In this document: positions 32,552 to 39,865 of the stretch, in pieces
Layout: every line of letters begins with the position of its first letter
Position numbering within the stretch: the first letter of the stretch is position 1
Assembly (NCBI GenBank): GCA_029212905.1
Contig: JARGPB010000022.1
Location: 1-45,570, forward strand
From: Thalassovita sp.
GTDB lineage: Bacteria > Pseudomonadota > Alphaproteobacteria > Rhodobacterales > Rhodobacteraceae
DNA length: 45,570 nucleotides
Direction of reading: 5' to 3'
The notes under the pieces: model-generated
Told to the model about the DNA's origin: nothing
The model's input: only the letters and a program-made list of their open reading frames with translations
Database searches by the model: none
Position numbers and translations under genes: made by a program

Positions 32552-33457
32552 TTAGTCCGCAGCCCGATCCGGCACCCGCACACGCAGGCGCTTGATCCGG
32601 CGGGGATCGGCATCGACCACGGTGAACTCGGGTCCGTCGGGATGTTTGACCACCTCGCCGCGGACGGGCACACGGCCCGACAGCATAAAGACCAACCCGC
32701 CCAGCGTGTCGATTTCCTCTTCGTCGACCTCGTCCACATCGGTGAGGGACATGCCGATTTCGGCCTCGAATTCATCCAGCGGGGATTTCGCCTGCGCCAG
32801 ATACTGACCCGGCGATTCCTCCATCCAGAACACGGCCTCTTCGCTGTCGTGCTCGTCCTCGATTTCACCGATGATCTGTTCGATCAGGTCCTCGATCGTG
32901 ACCAGCCCGTCCACACCGCCGTATTCATCAATGACCAGAGCCATATGGCGGCGTTCGGTCTGCATTTTCTGCAACAGGACACCAATCGGCATCGAGGGCG
33001 GCACATAGAGCAACGGCCGCAACAGCGTGCTGACATCCAGTTCGGCGGTGCTGTCGCCGTTGAACCCGTGTTTGAGCGCAAAGTCCTTGAGGTGGAGCAT
33101 CCCGATAGGCGTGTCCAGCGTACCAGTATAGACCGGCAAACGGCTGAGCCCGGTTTTGCGGAACACCTGAACCAGGTCCTCTTTGGTGATCAAATCCGGG
33201 ACCGACACGATGTCAGCCTTGGGGATCGCCACGTCCTCGACGCGCATACGGCGCAAAGACGAGATATCCAGCGGAACATATCCGTCAGAAGAGCCGCTGA
33301 GCGCGGCTGCGTTCTCGGGGGTGGGATCGCCAACATCCGAGGGGCTGAGCGCCCCGATGACACGGCGGAAAAACCCGGATTTTACCGGACTTTCTGTGTG
33401 GTCGTCTGATTGCGCGCTTTGCGCTGCCGTAGAAGACCCGTCGGTGCTATCGCCCAT
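32552..33457 (-). CDS. corC: CorC/HlyC-family CBS-domain protein
   Basis: 301 residues, cytoplasmic. Two CBS domains (about 75-190, with RMRVEDVAIPKADIVSV, MALVIDEYGGVDGLVTIEDLI) and a C-terminal CorC_HlyC (transporter-associated) domain. No membrane-spanning DUF21 domain, so it is the short CorC form linked to magnesium/cobalt efflux. Standard partner of ybeY and lnt, which it touches (one-base gap). N-terminal about 55 residues are Ser/Asp/Thr-rich and likely disordered. Confidence 0.94.
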   Translation of the reverse strand: MGDSTDGSSTAAQSAQSDDHTESPVKSGFFRRVIGALSPSDVGDPTPENAAALSGSSDGYVPLDISSLRRMRVEDVAIPKADIVSVPDLITKEDLVQVFRKTGLSRLPVYTGTLDTPIGMLHLKDFALKHGFNGDSTAELDVSTLLRPLLYVPPSMPIGVLLQKMQTERRHMALVIDEYGGVDGLVTIEDLIEQIIGEIEDEHDSEEAVFWMEESPGQYLAQAKSPLDEFEAEIGMSLTDVDEVDEEEIDTLGGLVFMLSGRVPVRGEVVKHPDGPEFTVVDADPRRIKRLRVRVPDRAAD

Positions 33458-33489
33458 AATACCTTTCCAAAGATGCGAGGGGTACTCGC

Positions 33490-33996
33490 TTATAATTCTG
33501 AATATGGGTCAGGGAGGCCCATTTTGCCAAGTATTTCAGTCTCGATGCCTTCCATCAACGTGGCATCCTTGTCACGGATGTGATCATAGCCCAGCAGGTG
33601 CAACGTGGCATGCACGATCAGATGCGTGATGTGATCAGCCAGGGGTTTGCCCAGGCCGAGGGCCTCGTTCTGGCAGGTTTCCCAGGCGATGGCGATGTCG
33701 CCCAGTTCCTCGGGCATGGCGGGGTCGGCCTGCGTGGGCAGGTCGGGCGTAGCGCCATCGACCGGGGCCCCGCGTTCCTCGGACGGCCAGGACAGCACGT
33801 TGGTGGGCGTGGGTTTTCCGCGGAAATCAGCGTTCAGAGTGGCGATGCGGGCGTCAGTCCCGGCCAGCACGGCGATTTCATAGGCGTCGGGGTTCAGATC
33901 CAAATGGCCAAGCGCCGCACGGGCCGCGGTTTCGGCCAGACGGCCCAGATCGACCTGTTCCCAGCGTTCGTCTTCGTAGATCGTATCGGTCAGCAT
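33490..33996 (-). CDS. ybeY: Endoribonuclease YbeY (16S rRNA 3'-end maturation)
   Basis: Zinc-dependent RNase acting in rRNA maturation and ribosome quality control. The zinc motif HATLHLLGYDH is near the C-terminus, and LNADFRGKPTPTNVLSWP is the second landmark. 168 residues from ATG 33996 (MLTDTIYED). A GTG at 34029 would add 11 residues, but it sits at the edge of a strong hairpin (34011-34028), so the ATG is preferred; neither has a strong SD. Between phoH and corC, its usual place. Confidence 0.95.
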   Translation of the reverse strand: MLTDTIYEDERWEQVDLGRLAETAARAALGHLDLNPDAYEIAVLAGTDARIATLNADFRGKPTPTNVLSWPSEERGAPVDGATPDLPTQADPAMPEELGDIAIAWETCQNEALGLGKPLADHITHLIVHATLHLLGYDHIRDKDATLMEGIETEILGKMGLPDPYSEL

Positions 33997-34010
33997 CAGG
34001 TACACGTCCG

Positions 34011-34028
34011 TGGGGGGCCAGCCCCCCA
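34011..34028 (-). other. Perfect GC hairpin immediately before ybeY
   Basis: TGGGGGGC / GCCCCCCA, 8 bp with a minimal loop, 14 bp upstream of the ybeY ATG and 36 bp after phoH ends. It follows motif copy C directly. It could slow transcription or protect the upstream mRNA end; there is no T run. Confidence 0.6.
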
Positions 34029-34037
34029 CACCCCCCG

Positions 34038-34058
34038 GAGTATTTCCGGCAAGATGAA
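34038..34058 (-). repeat. Short intergenic motif TTCATCTTGCC…AAATACTC, copy C
   Basis: Minus orientation, starting 6 nt after the phoH stop. Here CCGGA-AATAC-TCCGG folds into a 5-bp hairpin that overlaps the motif, and the GC hairpin 34011-34028 follows. Confidence 0.75.
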
Positions 34059-34064
34059 AGAGGT

Positions 34065-35075
34065 TCAGGCTTCGTCGGCCTCATACGCTTCGATGATCGC
34101 GGCGACAAGGGGGTGTCGGACCACGTCTTTGGAGGTGAAGTAGTTGAAGCTGATCGAGGGGATATGCGCCAGCAGGCGTTCGGCATCGCGCAGGCCAGAC
34201 GACACACCGCGCGGCAGGTCAACCTGGCTGCGGTCGCCGGTGATCACCATGCGCGAGCCTTCGCCCAGGCGGGTGAGGAACATTTTCATCTGCATCGAGG
34301 TGGCGTTTTGCGCCTCGTCCAGCACCACAAAGGCATTGGCCAGGGTGCGCCCGCGCATGAAGGCCAGGGGCGCGATTTCGATGCGTTTTTCCTCGATCAG
34401 TTTGGCGGTTTGCTTGCCGGGAAGGAAATCGTTCAGCGCGTCATAGAGCGGCTGCATGTAGGGATCGACCTTGTCCTTCATGTCGCCGGGCAGATAGCCC
34501 AGTTTTTCGCCGGCCTCGACCGCGGGGCGGGACAGGATGATGCGATCTACGTCGCCATTCAGGAACATCGACACGCCGACAGCGACGGCCAGATAGGTTT
34601 TACCTGTCCCCGCCGGGCCGATCCCGAAGGCCAATTCGTTGGCAAAGAGGTTCTGCACATAGGTTTTCTGGGCGTCGGTGCGCGGTTCGACAAGTTTCTT
34701 GCGGGTTTTGATTTCGACCTTGCCGCCCCGGAACATTTCCAGTTGGTCGCCGTCGCGGGTGCCTGTGGCGGTCTCGGAATTGCCCATGCGGAGTTCGCGG
34801 TCAACGTCGCCGTTTTCGACCTCGCGGCCGGCTTCGAGCCGTTCATACAGGGATTGCAGGACCTCTGAGGCCTCTTTGATGGCAGTCTGTTCGCCGTGGA
34901 CAATCAACTGGTTCCCGCGCCGTATGATCTGCACCCCAAGCTGCTGTTCGATCCGCGCCAGGTTGCGGTCATACTCGCCACAGAGGTCGATCAGAAGGCG
35001 ATTGTCTGGAAATTCCAGAAGCGCCTGATTGACGTTGGCGGGCTCGGCGGGCGGGGTCAGAATGCTGGTTGGCAA
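34065..35075 (-). CDS. phoH: PhoH-family ATPase (PhoH-like/YbeZ)
   Basis: ATPase partner of YbeY in RNA metabolism. 336 residues starting at a TTG (35075), chosen because GCAGGAG lies at ideal spacing and no ATG does. N-terminal KH-like part (about 15-80) then the P-loop FGIGPAGTGKTYLAV, LSRPAVEAGEKLGYLPGD, Walker B VVLDEAQNAT and sensor VITGDRSQVDLP. Cotranscribed with ybeY, corC, lnt. Confidence 0.95.
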   Translation of the reverse strand: MPTSILTPPAEPANVNQALLEFPDNRLLIDLCGEYDRNLARIEQQLGVQIIRRGNQLIVHGEQTAIKEASEVLQSLYERLEAGREVENGDVDRELRMGNSETATGTRDGDQLEMFRGGKVEIKTRKKLVEPRTDAQKTYVQNLFANELAFGIGPAGTGKTYLAVAVGVSMFLNGDVDRIILSRPAVEAGEKLGYLPGDMKDKVDPYMQPLYDALNDFLPGKQTAKLIEEKRIEIAPLAFMRGRTLANAFVVLDEAQNATSMQMKMFLTRLGEGSRMVITGDRSQVDLPRGVSSGLRDAERLLAHIPSISFNYFTSKDVVRHPLVAAIIEAYEADEA

Positions 35076-35167
35076 ACAGGTCTCCTGCTTTAAGGGTGTA
35101 CAGATATGGTGGCACTGATGGGGGGATCGCGCAAGCTCTGGTGTCGAATTGTCACATAATCGGCATG

Positions 35168-35198
35168 AAAAAGGCCGCCAGGAATATCCTGACGGCCT
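35168..35198 (-). terminator. Rho-independent terminator after the small lipoprotein gene
   Basis: Minus-strand stem of 12 bp (35187-35198 with 35172-35183, one wobble) and a 3-nt loop, then five T. It ends the ompA-like/lipoprotein unit upstream of phoH. Confidence 0.88.
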
Positions 35199-35225
35199 GT
35201 TTCTAAGGCAGACATGCCGAGGCGA

Positions 35226-35540
35226 TCAAAGCGGATCAGAAATGCGCGAGCCCTTTTTGAACGGGCCCGTGGCCACACCCGGAGGCGCCGCGCCGGAACA
35301 GACCGGCTTGCCGTATTTATCCAGACGCGCCGAGAGGTACCCCTCGACCCCGTCATCAATGATCCAATGATCACAACCATTTGGATCCACCCAGATGCCG
35401 GCCTTGAGCTGGCTGAGGTGTTTTTTATCAGTGCCGCGGTCACGGGTTTTATCCGAACCGACCGGGCTGTGGCCGCCGTATTCGCAGCCAGCCAATGCGC
35501 CAACCATCACGAGGGCCGAGGCGATCTTTACCAGTTTCAT
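35226..35540 (-). CDS. Small lipoprotein with a WxDPxGCxHW module
   Basis: 104 residues from ATG 35540 (SD GGAG). Signal peptide with lipobox ALAGC, acyl-Cys19. Residues 49-81 form a 33-residue block with IWVDPNGCDHWIIDDG, then EGYLS and ending GKPVC. The next gene upstream carries the same block (19 of 33 positions identical by eye, no gaps). Two cysteines at its ends could form a disulphide. The C-terminal tail is short and basic. Function unknown; should sit in the envelope. Same direction as the OmpA-like gene (19-bp gap), likely one operon. Confidence 0.8.
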   Translation of the reverse strand: MKLVKIASALVMVGALAGCEYGGHSPVGSDKTRDRGTDKKHLSQLKAGIWVDPNGCDHWIIDDGVEGYLSARLDKYGKPVCSGAAPPGVATGPFKKGSRISDPL

Positions 35541-35559
35541 CGTTTTCTCCCTCACTCGG

Positions 35560-36129
35560 TCATTTCACGCAGATGATTTCAACACGGCGGTTTTTCTGCA
35601 TATTCGCAGCCGAGGTGTTGGGCGCTTTGGGCATCCGCTCGCCGTAGCCACGCACGTCGATGACATTCGCACCGGTGCCAGAGGCCAGACGGGCAACCGA
35701 ATTGGCACGGTTATAGCTGAGGCGCATGTTATATTCATCCGAGGCGCGGCTGTCGGTGTGCCCCGCGATGATATAGGCGCGGGCCTTGGACGACGCAAAG
35801 AAGGACCGCAGCTTGGACCGGCCAGCCGCGCTGATGCGGTAGCTGTCAGTCGCGAACAGCTGGTCGGAATTCATCACGCCACAGACATTCACGGGGTGAC
35901 AGACCGGGATACCCTGACGGTTGGTGTGGGGGCTCATGTAGCCCTCGGCCCCGTCATCCATAACCCAGTGCTCGCACCCATCGGGGTCAATCCAGATAGT
36001 GGGAACATAGCGTTCCCCGTTTACCGTGCGGTTCTGCGCTTGTGCGGCCTGCGTCCCGGCCAGCGTCAGCCCCGAAACAAATGCACATGCAACAGCCGCC
36101 CGAAGTGCTTTAGAAAACAATTTCGCCAC
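35560..36129 (-). CDS. OmpA-family peptidoglycan-binding protein with a WxDPxGCxHW module
   Basis: 189 residues from a GTG at 36129, with SD AAGGACAGGGG. N-terminal signal peptide (about 1-32). Residues 45-77 are the 33-residue module (IWIDPDGCEHWVMDDG, EGYMS, GIPVC) shared with the lipoprotein next to it. The C-terminal OmpA domain follows, with NSDQLFATDSYRIS, IIAGHTDSRASDEYN and LSYNRA: Asp126 and Arg141 are the usual diaminopimelate-binding residues, and GYGERMP and NRRVEI complete the fold. No beta-barrel is present, so it would tether the module to the cell wall in the periplasm. Confidence 0.88.
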   Translation of the reverse strand: MAKLFSKALRAAVACAFVSGLTLAGTQAAQAQNRTVNGERYVPTIWIDPDGCEHWVMDDGAEGYMSPHTNRQGIPVCHPVNVCGVMNSDQLFATDSYRISAAGRSKLRSFFASSKARAYIIAGHTDSRASDEYNMRLSYNRANSVARLASGTGANVIDVRGYGERMPKAPNTSAANMQKNRRVEIICVK

Positions 36130-36369
36130 AGCCCCTGTCCTTTACCTTTCCCCTGACAGAGCCAACGCCATTCAACCTCAAAAGGCACGGAAATGCGCGA
36201 CTCCGACAACATAAGAATAACAGTAGTTTAGCAGACAGGTTGTATATGTGAAGGAGATTTCACCAGATATTGTGGTCAATCAAACAACAATACATACGAT
36301 CCGACCGGGATTATGCACAAGCCCGGCCAAATCCATGGAAAATCAGCGTATTATTTCGCGGTCGCGAGG
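36130..36369. other. Intergenic region miaB-ompA
   Basis: 240 bp, visibly more AT-rich than the surroundings, and the promoter region of the OmpA-like gene. No convincing ORF, terminator or operator was recognised. Confidence 0.5.
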
Positions 36370-37689
36370 TCAGACCAATTCGCCAGCCAGGGAATTCGGC
36401 CCGCTTTCAACGATTCTGACGCGCGCCAGATCGCCCCGCTGGGTGCCCGCATTGGCGACGTGGACAGCGTGCAGATATTCGGATTTCCCGACCATCTGAC
36501 CTTCGAGCCGCCCCGGTTTTTCGAACAGAACCTGGACCTCGCGGCCAACCATGCTGTCCTGAATCGCCTTCTGCTGTTGGGTAATCAGCGCCTGCAACCG
36601 TCTGAGACGGTCGCTGGAAATATCCTCGGCCACCTGGGGGCGCTCGGCGGCGGGGGTGCCCGGACGGGTCGAGTATTTGAAGCTGAAGGCCTGGCCGTAA
36701 TTCACCTGACGGATCAGATCCATGGTGGCCTGGAAATCCTCTTCGGTTTCCTCGGGGAAGCCAACGATGAAATCGCCCGACAACAGAATATCCGGGCGCG
36801 CGGCGCGAATGCGCTCGATCAACCCAAGGTAGCTTTCGGCGGTGTGACTGCGGTTCATCCGCTTGAGGATACGGTCACTGCCCGATTGCACCGGCAAATG
36901 CAGGTACGGCATCAATTTCGAGCACTCCCCATGGGCGGCAATCAGGTCGTCGCTCATGTCGTTGGGGTGACTGGTAGTGAACCGGATGCGTTCCAGCCCG
37001 TCGACCTTGTCCAGCGCCCAGATCAGCCGAGCCAGCGTCCAGTCGCCATCCGGCCCGGCGCCATGATAGGCGTTCACATTCTGCCCCAACAGGGTGATTT
37101 CACGCACACCACGTTCGACCAGATCGCGGGCCTCGTCCAGGATGCGATCCACAGGGCGCGAGACCTCGGCCCCACGGGTATAGGGCACGACGCAGAAGGC
37201 ACAGAATTTGTCACAGCCCTCTTGGACGGTCAAAAAGGCGGTCGGGCCGCGCTGCGCCTTGGGACGGTTTTTCAGCTTCTCGAATTTGTCTTCCTCGGGG
37301 AAATCCGTGTCCAGCGCCTTTTCTCCGGCGCGGGTCTTGGCCTCCATCGCGGGCAGACGGTGATAGGACTGAGGCCCCACAACCAGATCGACCATGGGCT
37401 GACGCGCCATGATTTCCTCGCCCTCGGCCTGGGCAACACAGCCTGCAACACCGATCTTCAGGTCAGGATTCGCCGTTTTCAGGGGCTTGAACCGGCCCAG
37501 TTCGGAATAGACCTTTTCCGCCGCTTTTTCGCGGATGTGGCAGGTGTTCAGCAGGATCATATCCGCGTCATCGGGGCTGTTGGTTTCCACATAGCCCGAC
37601 CCGCCCAGCACCTCGGCCATGCGCTCGCTGTCATAGACATTCATCTGACAGCCGTATGTCTTGATATAGAGTTTCTTGACGTCGCTCAT
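36370..37689 (-). CDS. miaB: tRNA-2-methylthio-N6-dimethylallyladenosine synthase
   Basis: Radical-SAM methylthiotransferase modifying A37 of tRNAs reading UNN codons. 439 residues from ATG 37689 (MSDVKKLYIKTYGCQMN); six more codons are open upstream. N-terminal UPF0004 domain with YGCQMN, NTCHIRE and GVAGCVAQ cysteines for one cluster; radical-SAM CxxxCxxC in EGCDKFCAFCVVPYTRG; C-terminal TRAM domain (about 375-437). Start of the miaB-phoH-ybeY-corC-lnt block, with two envelope genes inserted after it. Confidence 0.97.
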   Translation of the reverse strand: MSDVKKLYIKTYGCQMNVYDSERMAEVLGGSGYVETNSPDDADMILLNTCHIREKAAEKVYSELGRFKPLKTANPDLKIGVAGCVAQAEGEEIMARQPMVDLVVGPQSYHRLPAMEAKTRAGEKALDTDFPEEDKFEKLKNRPKAQRGPTAFLTVQEGCDKFCAFCVVPYTRGAEVSRPVDRILDEARDLVERGVREITLLGQNVNAYHGAGPDGDWTLARLIWALDKVDGLERIRFTTSHPNDMSDDLIAAHGECSKLMPYLHLPVQSGSDRILKRMNRSHTAESYLGLIERIRAARPDILLSGDFIVGFPEETEEDFQATMDLIRQVNYGQAFSFKYSTRPGTPAAERPQVAEDISSDRLRRLQALITQQQKAIQDSMVGREVQVLFEKPGRLEGQMVGKSEYLHAVHVANAGTQRGDLARVRIVESGPNSLAGELV

Positions 37690-37804
37690 TGACCGGATCC
37701 CGTGCACGCTTTTTCAAGCCGCTGCGTATAACAGATTAGGCGCGCCTTGCAATGCGGGGGGTTTTGACGGATTTTGCAAAGGGCACAGAAACAGGCAGAA
37801 AACG

Positions 37805-38671
37805 ATGCAATACGCAGGACTTGAGGATTTTCTGAAAACCGGCGCAAAAGCGCTGGCCAAAGGGCCCATCGCCCTGATCTTCTGCGAGGACGAAACCGAG
37901 ATCGACTCGACCCTGCGCCACCACCTGGATTGTGGGTTCAAGGCAGTGATCACGCTGATGCCGGATGCCTTTGCGCTGTCCCCGGATGTGGCCGAACGCG
38001 TGCACCGGGTTCCCTATGACACGCTTGATGCGACAGCCGTGACCTATGCGCTGAACAAGGTCATCGCCGCCGCGCCGGGCATCTGGATGTATTACTGCTA
38101 TAACGCCGAATACCTGTTCTTTCCGTTTTGTGAAAACCGCAGCGTCGGGGAAATGCTGACCTTCCAGACCGAGGAACGGCGCGACGCCATGCTGGCCTAT
38201 GTGATCGACCTCTATGCCGCAGACCTGTGGCAATACCCCAACGCGGTCTCTCTGGAACATGCCTATCTGGATAAAACCGGCTATTACGCACTAGCACGCA
38301 AGGATCCCAAAACCGGCCACCCGATGGAACGGCAGCTAGATTTCTACGGTGGCCTGCGCTGGCGATTCGAGGAACACATCCCCCCTGCCCGCCGCAAGAT
38401 CGACCGGATCGCCCTGTTCAAATCGAAACCCGGCCTGCGCCTGAAAGACGACAACACCTTCAACGACCAAGAGTACAACACCTACTCTTGCGAATGGCAC
38501 CACAACCTGACCGCCGCAATCTGCTCTTTCCGCACCGCAAAGGCGCTGAAACGCAACCCCGGCTCAACCTTCGAGATCGACAGCTACCGGTGGCACAATT
38601 CAACCCCCTTCGACTGGCACTCAGGCCAGCTACTGGATCTCGGCCTGATGGAATCCGGACAATGGTTCTAA
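37805..38671 (+). CDS. Conserved protein of unknown function
   Basis: 288 residues from ATG 37805; SD weak (AGGCAG). No signal peptide or membrane segment. The N-terminus GPIALIFCEDETEIDSTLRHH with acidic residues and GFKAVITLMPDAF resembles the start of a GT-A-like nucleotide-binding fold, but a full glycosyltransferase signature is missing. Other parts stand out: MYYCYNAEYLFFPFCE (aromatic, two Cys), RRDAMLAYVIDLYAADLW, DFYGGLRWRFEEHIP, YNTYSCEWHHNL and SYRWHNS, ending GLMESGQWF. The many Tyr, Trp, His and Cys suggest a binding pocket or metal site. I associate it with an uncharacterised family of Rhodobacterales. Divergent from miaB; ends in the repeat-rich region 38679-38876. Confidence 0.7.
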   Translation: MQYAGLEDFLKTGAKALAKGPIALIFCEDETEIDSTLRHHLDCGFKAVITLMPDAFALSPDVAERVHRVPYDTLDATAVTYALNKVIAAAPGIWMYYCYNAEYLFFPFCENRSVGEMLTFQTEERRDAMLAYVIDLYAADLWQYPNAVSLEHAYLDKTGYYALARKDPKTGHPMERQLDFYGGLRWRFEEHIPPARRKIDRIALFKSKPGLRLKDDNTFNDQEYNTYSCEWHHNLTAAICSFRTAKALKRNPGSTFEIDSYRWHNSTPFDWHSGQLLDLGLMESGQWF

Positions 38672-38678
38672 CATAAGG

Positions 38679-38741
38679 AGCGCCTTCGGCGCGCTTAGGA
38701 TCTCGTCGTCGGCCTCCGGCCATCCTCCTCGGGATTGGCGC
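38679..38741 (+). repeat. Intergenic double-hairpin repeat, copy 2
   Basis: Begins 7 nt after the stop of the 37805 gene. Hairpin GCGCC-TTC-GGCGC (38680-38692), GATCTCGTC, hairpin GGCC-TCC-GGCC (38711-38721), then CCTCGGGATTGGCGC, the same last 15 bases as copy 1 after trpA. Points toward the inverted copy 3. Confidence 0.8.
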
Positions 38742-38765
38742 CCAGCACATAGCGCAGCACGCCCC

Positions 38766-38786
38766 TTCATCTTGCCGAAAATACTC
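38766..38786 (+). repeat. Short intergenic motif TTCATCTTGCC…AAATACTC, copy B
   Basis: Plus orientation, in the convergent gap before fabI. Followed directly by two strong hairpins: TTGGCC-TTC-GGCCAA (38795-38809) and GAGGGGC-AAA-GCCCCTC (38811-38827). Confidence 0.75.
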
Positions 38787-38835
38787 TGGGGTGAATTGGC
38801 CTTCGGCCAAGAGGGGCAAAGCCCCTCCCTTCCGA

Positions 38836-38876
38836 GGACGCAGTCCGAGATATCCTGCGCGCCCGGAACGGGCGCT
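38836..38876 (-). repeat. Intergenic repeat, copy 3 (partial, inverted, after fabI)
   Basis: Reads on the minus strand AGCGCCCG-TTC-CGGGCGC, then GCAGGATATCTCG and TCCTCGG, starting 5 nt after the fabI stop. The block GGCGCGCxGGATATCTCG matches copy 1; the second hairpin is degenerate. It converges on copy 2. Confidence 0.65.
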
Positions 38877-38881
38877 CCGCC

Positions 38882-39670
38882 TTACAGATGTTCCGGTTGC
38901 GGCATGCCCAGCACATGGAACCCGCCATCCACCCGGACGATTTCTCCAGTGGTGCAGGCGCCAGCATCCGAGGCGAGGTAAACCGCTGTGCCGCCCACCG
39001 CGTCCAACGTCGCGTTTGACCGTAAGGGCGCGTTCTGATCGGTGTGTTTGAATGTCTTGCGTGCGCCGCCGATTGCCGCTCCGGCCAGGGTTTTCATCGG
39101 GCCAGGGGAAATCGCGTTCACCCGGATACCGTCCGGCCCCAGATCATTCGCCAGATAGCGTGTCGCCGATTCCAGCGCCGCCTTGGCCACGCCCATCACG
39201 TTATAGTTCGGTGTCACCCGGTTCGATCCGCCATAGGTCAGCGTCAGGATCGTGCCGCCGTTGTCTTTCATCATCGGATAGGCCCGTCGCGCGACCTCGA
39301 TCAGCGAGTAGCAGGAGATATCCAGCGACTGTTTGAAATTCTCGCGCGAAGTGTTCACGAAACGCCCGGTCAGTTCGTTCTTGTCCGAATAGGCGATGGC
39401 GTGGACCACGAAATCCAGCGTGTCCCAGCGGGACTTCAGCCCATCAAAGGCCGCATCCAGTGACGCGTCGTCGGTCACGTCCACATCCACCATGAAATCC
39501 GATCCGACCGACGCAGCCAGCGGCTCGAGCCGTTTGCCGAAGGCCTCGCCCTGATAGGTAAAGGCCAGCTCGGCCCCTGCTTCGGCCATGGCCTTGGCAA
39601 TCCCCCAGGCGATCGAGCGTTCGTTCGCCACGCCCATGATCAGGCCGCGTTTTCCGGTAAGTGCTGACAT
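38882..39670 (-). CDS. fabI: Enoyl-[acyl-carrier-protein] reductase (NADH), FabI type
   Basis: Last step of each fatty-acid elongation cycle; target class of triclosan. 262 residues, SD AGAGG. GLIMGVANERSIAWGIA binds NADH. Tyr146, Tyr156 and Lys163 (LTYGGSN, PNYNVMGVAK) fall at the same numbers as in the E. coli enzyme. Follows fabB on the same strand (195-bp gap with a hairpin), so it may be separately transcribed. Confidence 0.97.
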   Translation of the reverse strand: MSALTGKRGLIMGVANERSIAWGIAKAMAEAGAELAFTYQGEAFGKRLEPLAASVGSDFMVDVDVTDDASLDAAFDGLKSRWDTLDFVVHAIAYSDKNELTGRFVNTSRENFKQSLDISCYSLIEVARRAYPMMKDNGGTILTLTYGGSNRVTPNYNVMGVAKAALESATRYLANDLGPDGIRVNAISPGPMKTLAGAAIGGARKTFKHTDQNAPLRSNATLDAVGGTAVYLASDAGACTTGEIVRVDGGFHVLGMPQPEHL

Positions 39671-39814
39671 GTCAAATCCTCTTGCCTTTCCGGTGACTAG
39701 GCCGTTTTAGCGCCGAGCGTCAAGGCCGCGTTGCGTTTCCAGGGGGCGATGATCACCGCGCGTCACAAGGATTTCCAAGGCAAAAGCGCGCCAGTGCAGG
39801 TGGGACAAACGACA

Positions 39815-39840
39815 ACAGGCCGCCTGATGCGGCGGCCTGT
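39815..39840 (-). terminator. Hairpin after fabB
   Basis: Perfect 10-bp stem ACAGGCCGCC (39815-39824) with GGCGGCCTGT (39831-39840), 25 bp past the fabB stop. The T run on the minus side is poor, so termination may be partial and let some transcription into fabI. Confidence 0.65.
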
Positions 39841-39865
39841 GATTAGGTAGCTCTGGAATCGGCGG

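Noticed and set aside
33255..33271. 17-base match of the corC coding sequence to the centre of repeat copy 1 (CGCTGGATATCTCGTCT)
   Set aside because: Lies inside an intact coding frame (PLDISSL) with no hairpins around it; treated as coincidence, although 17 bases is notable.
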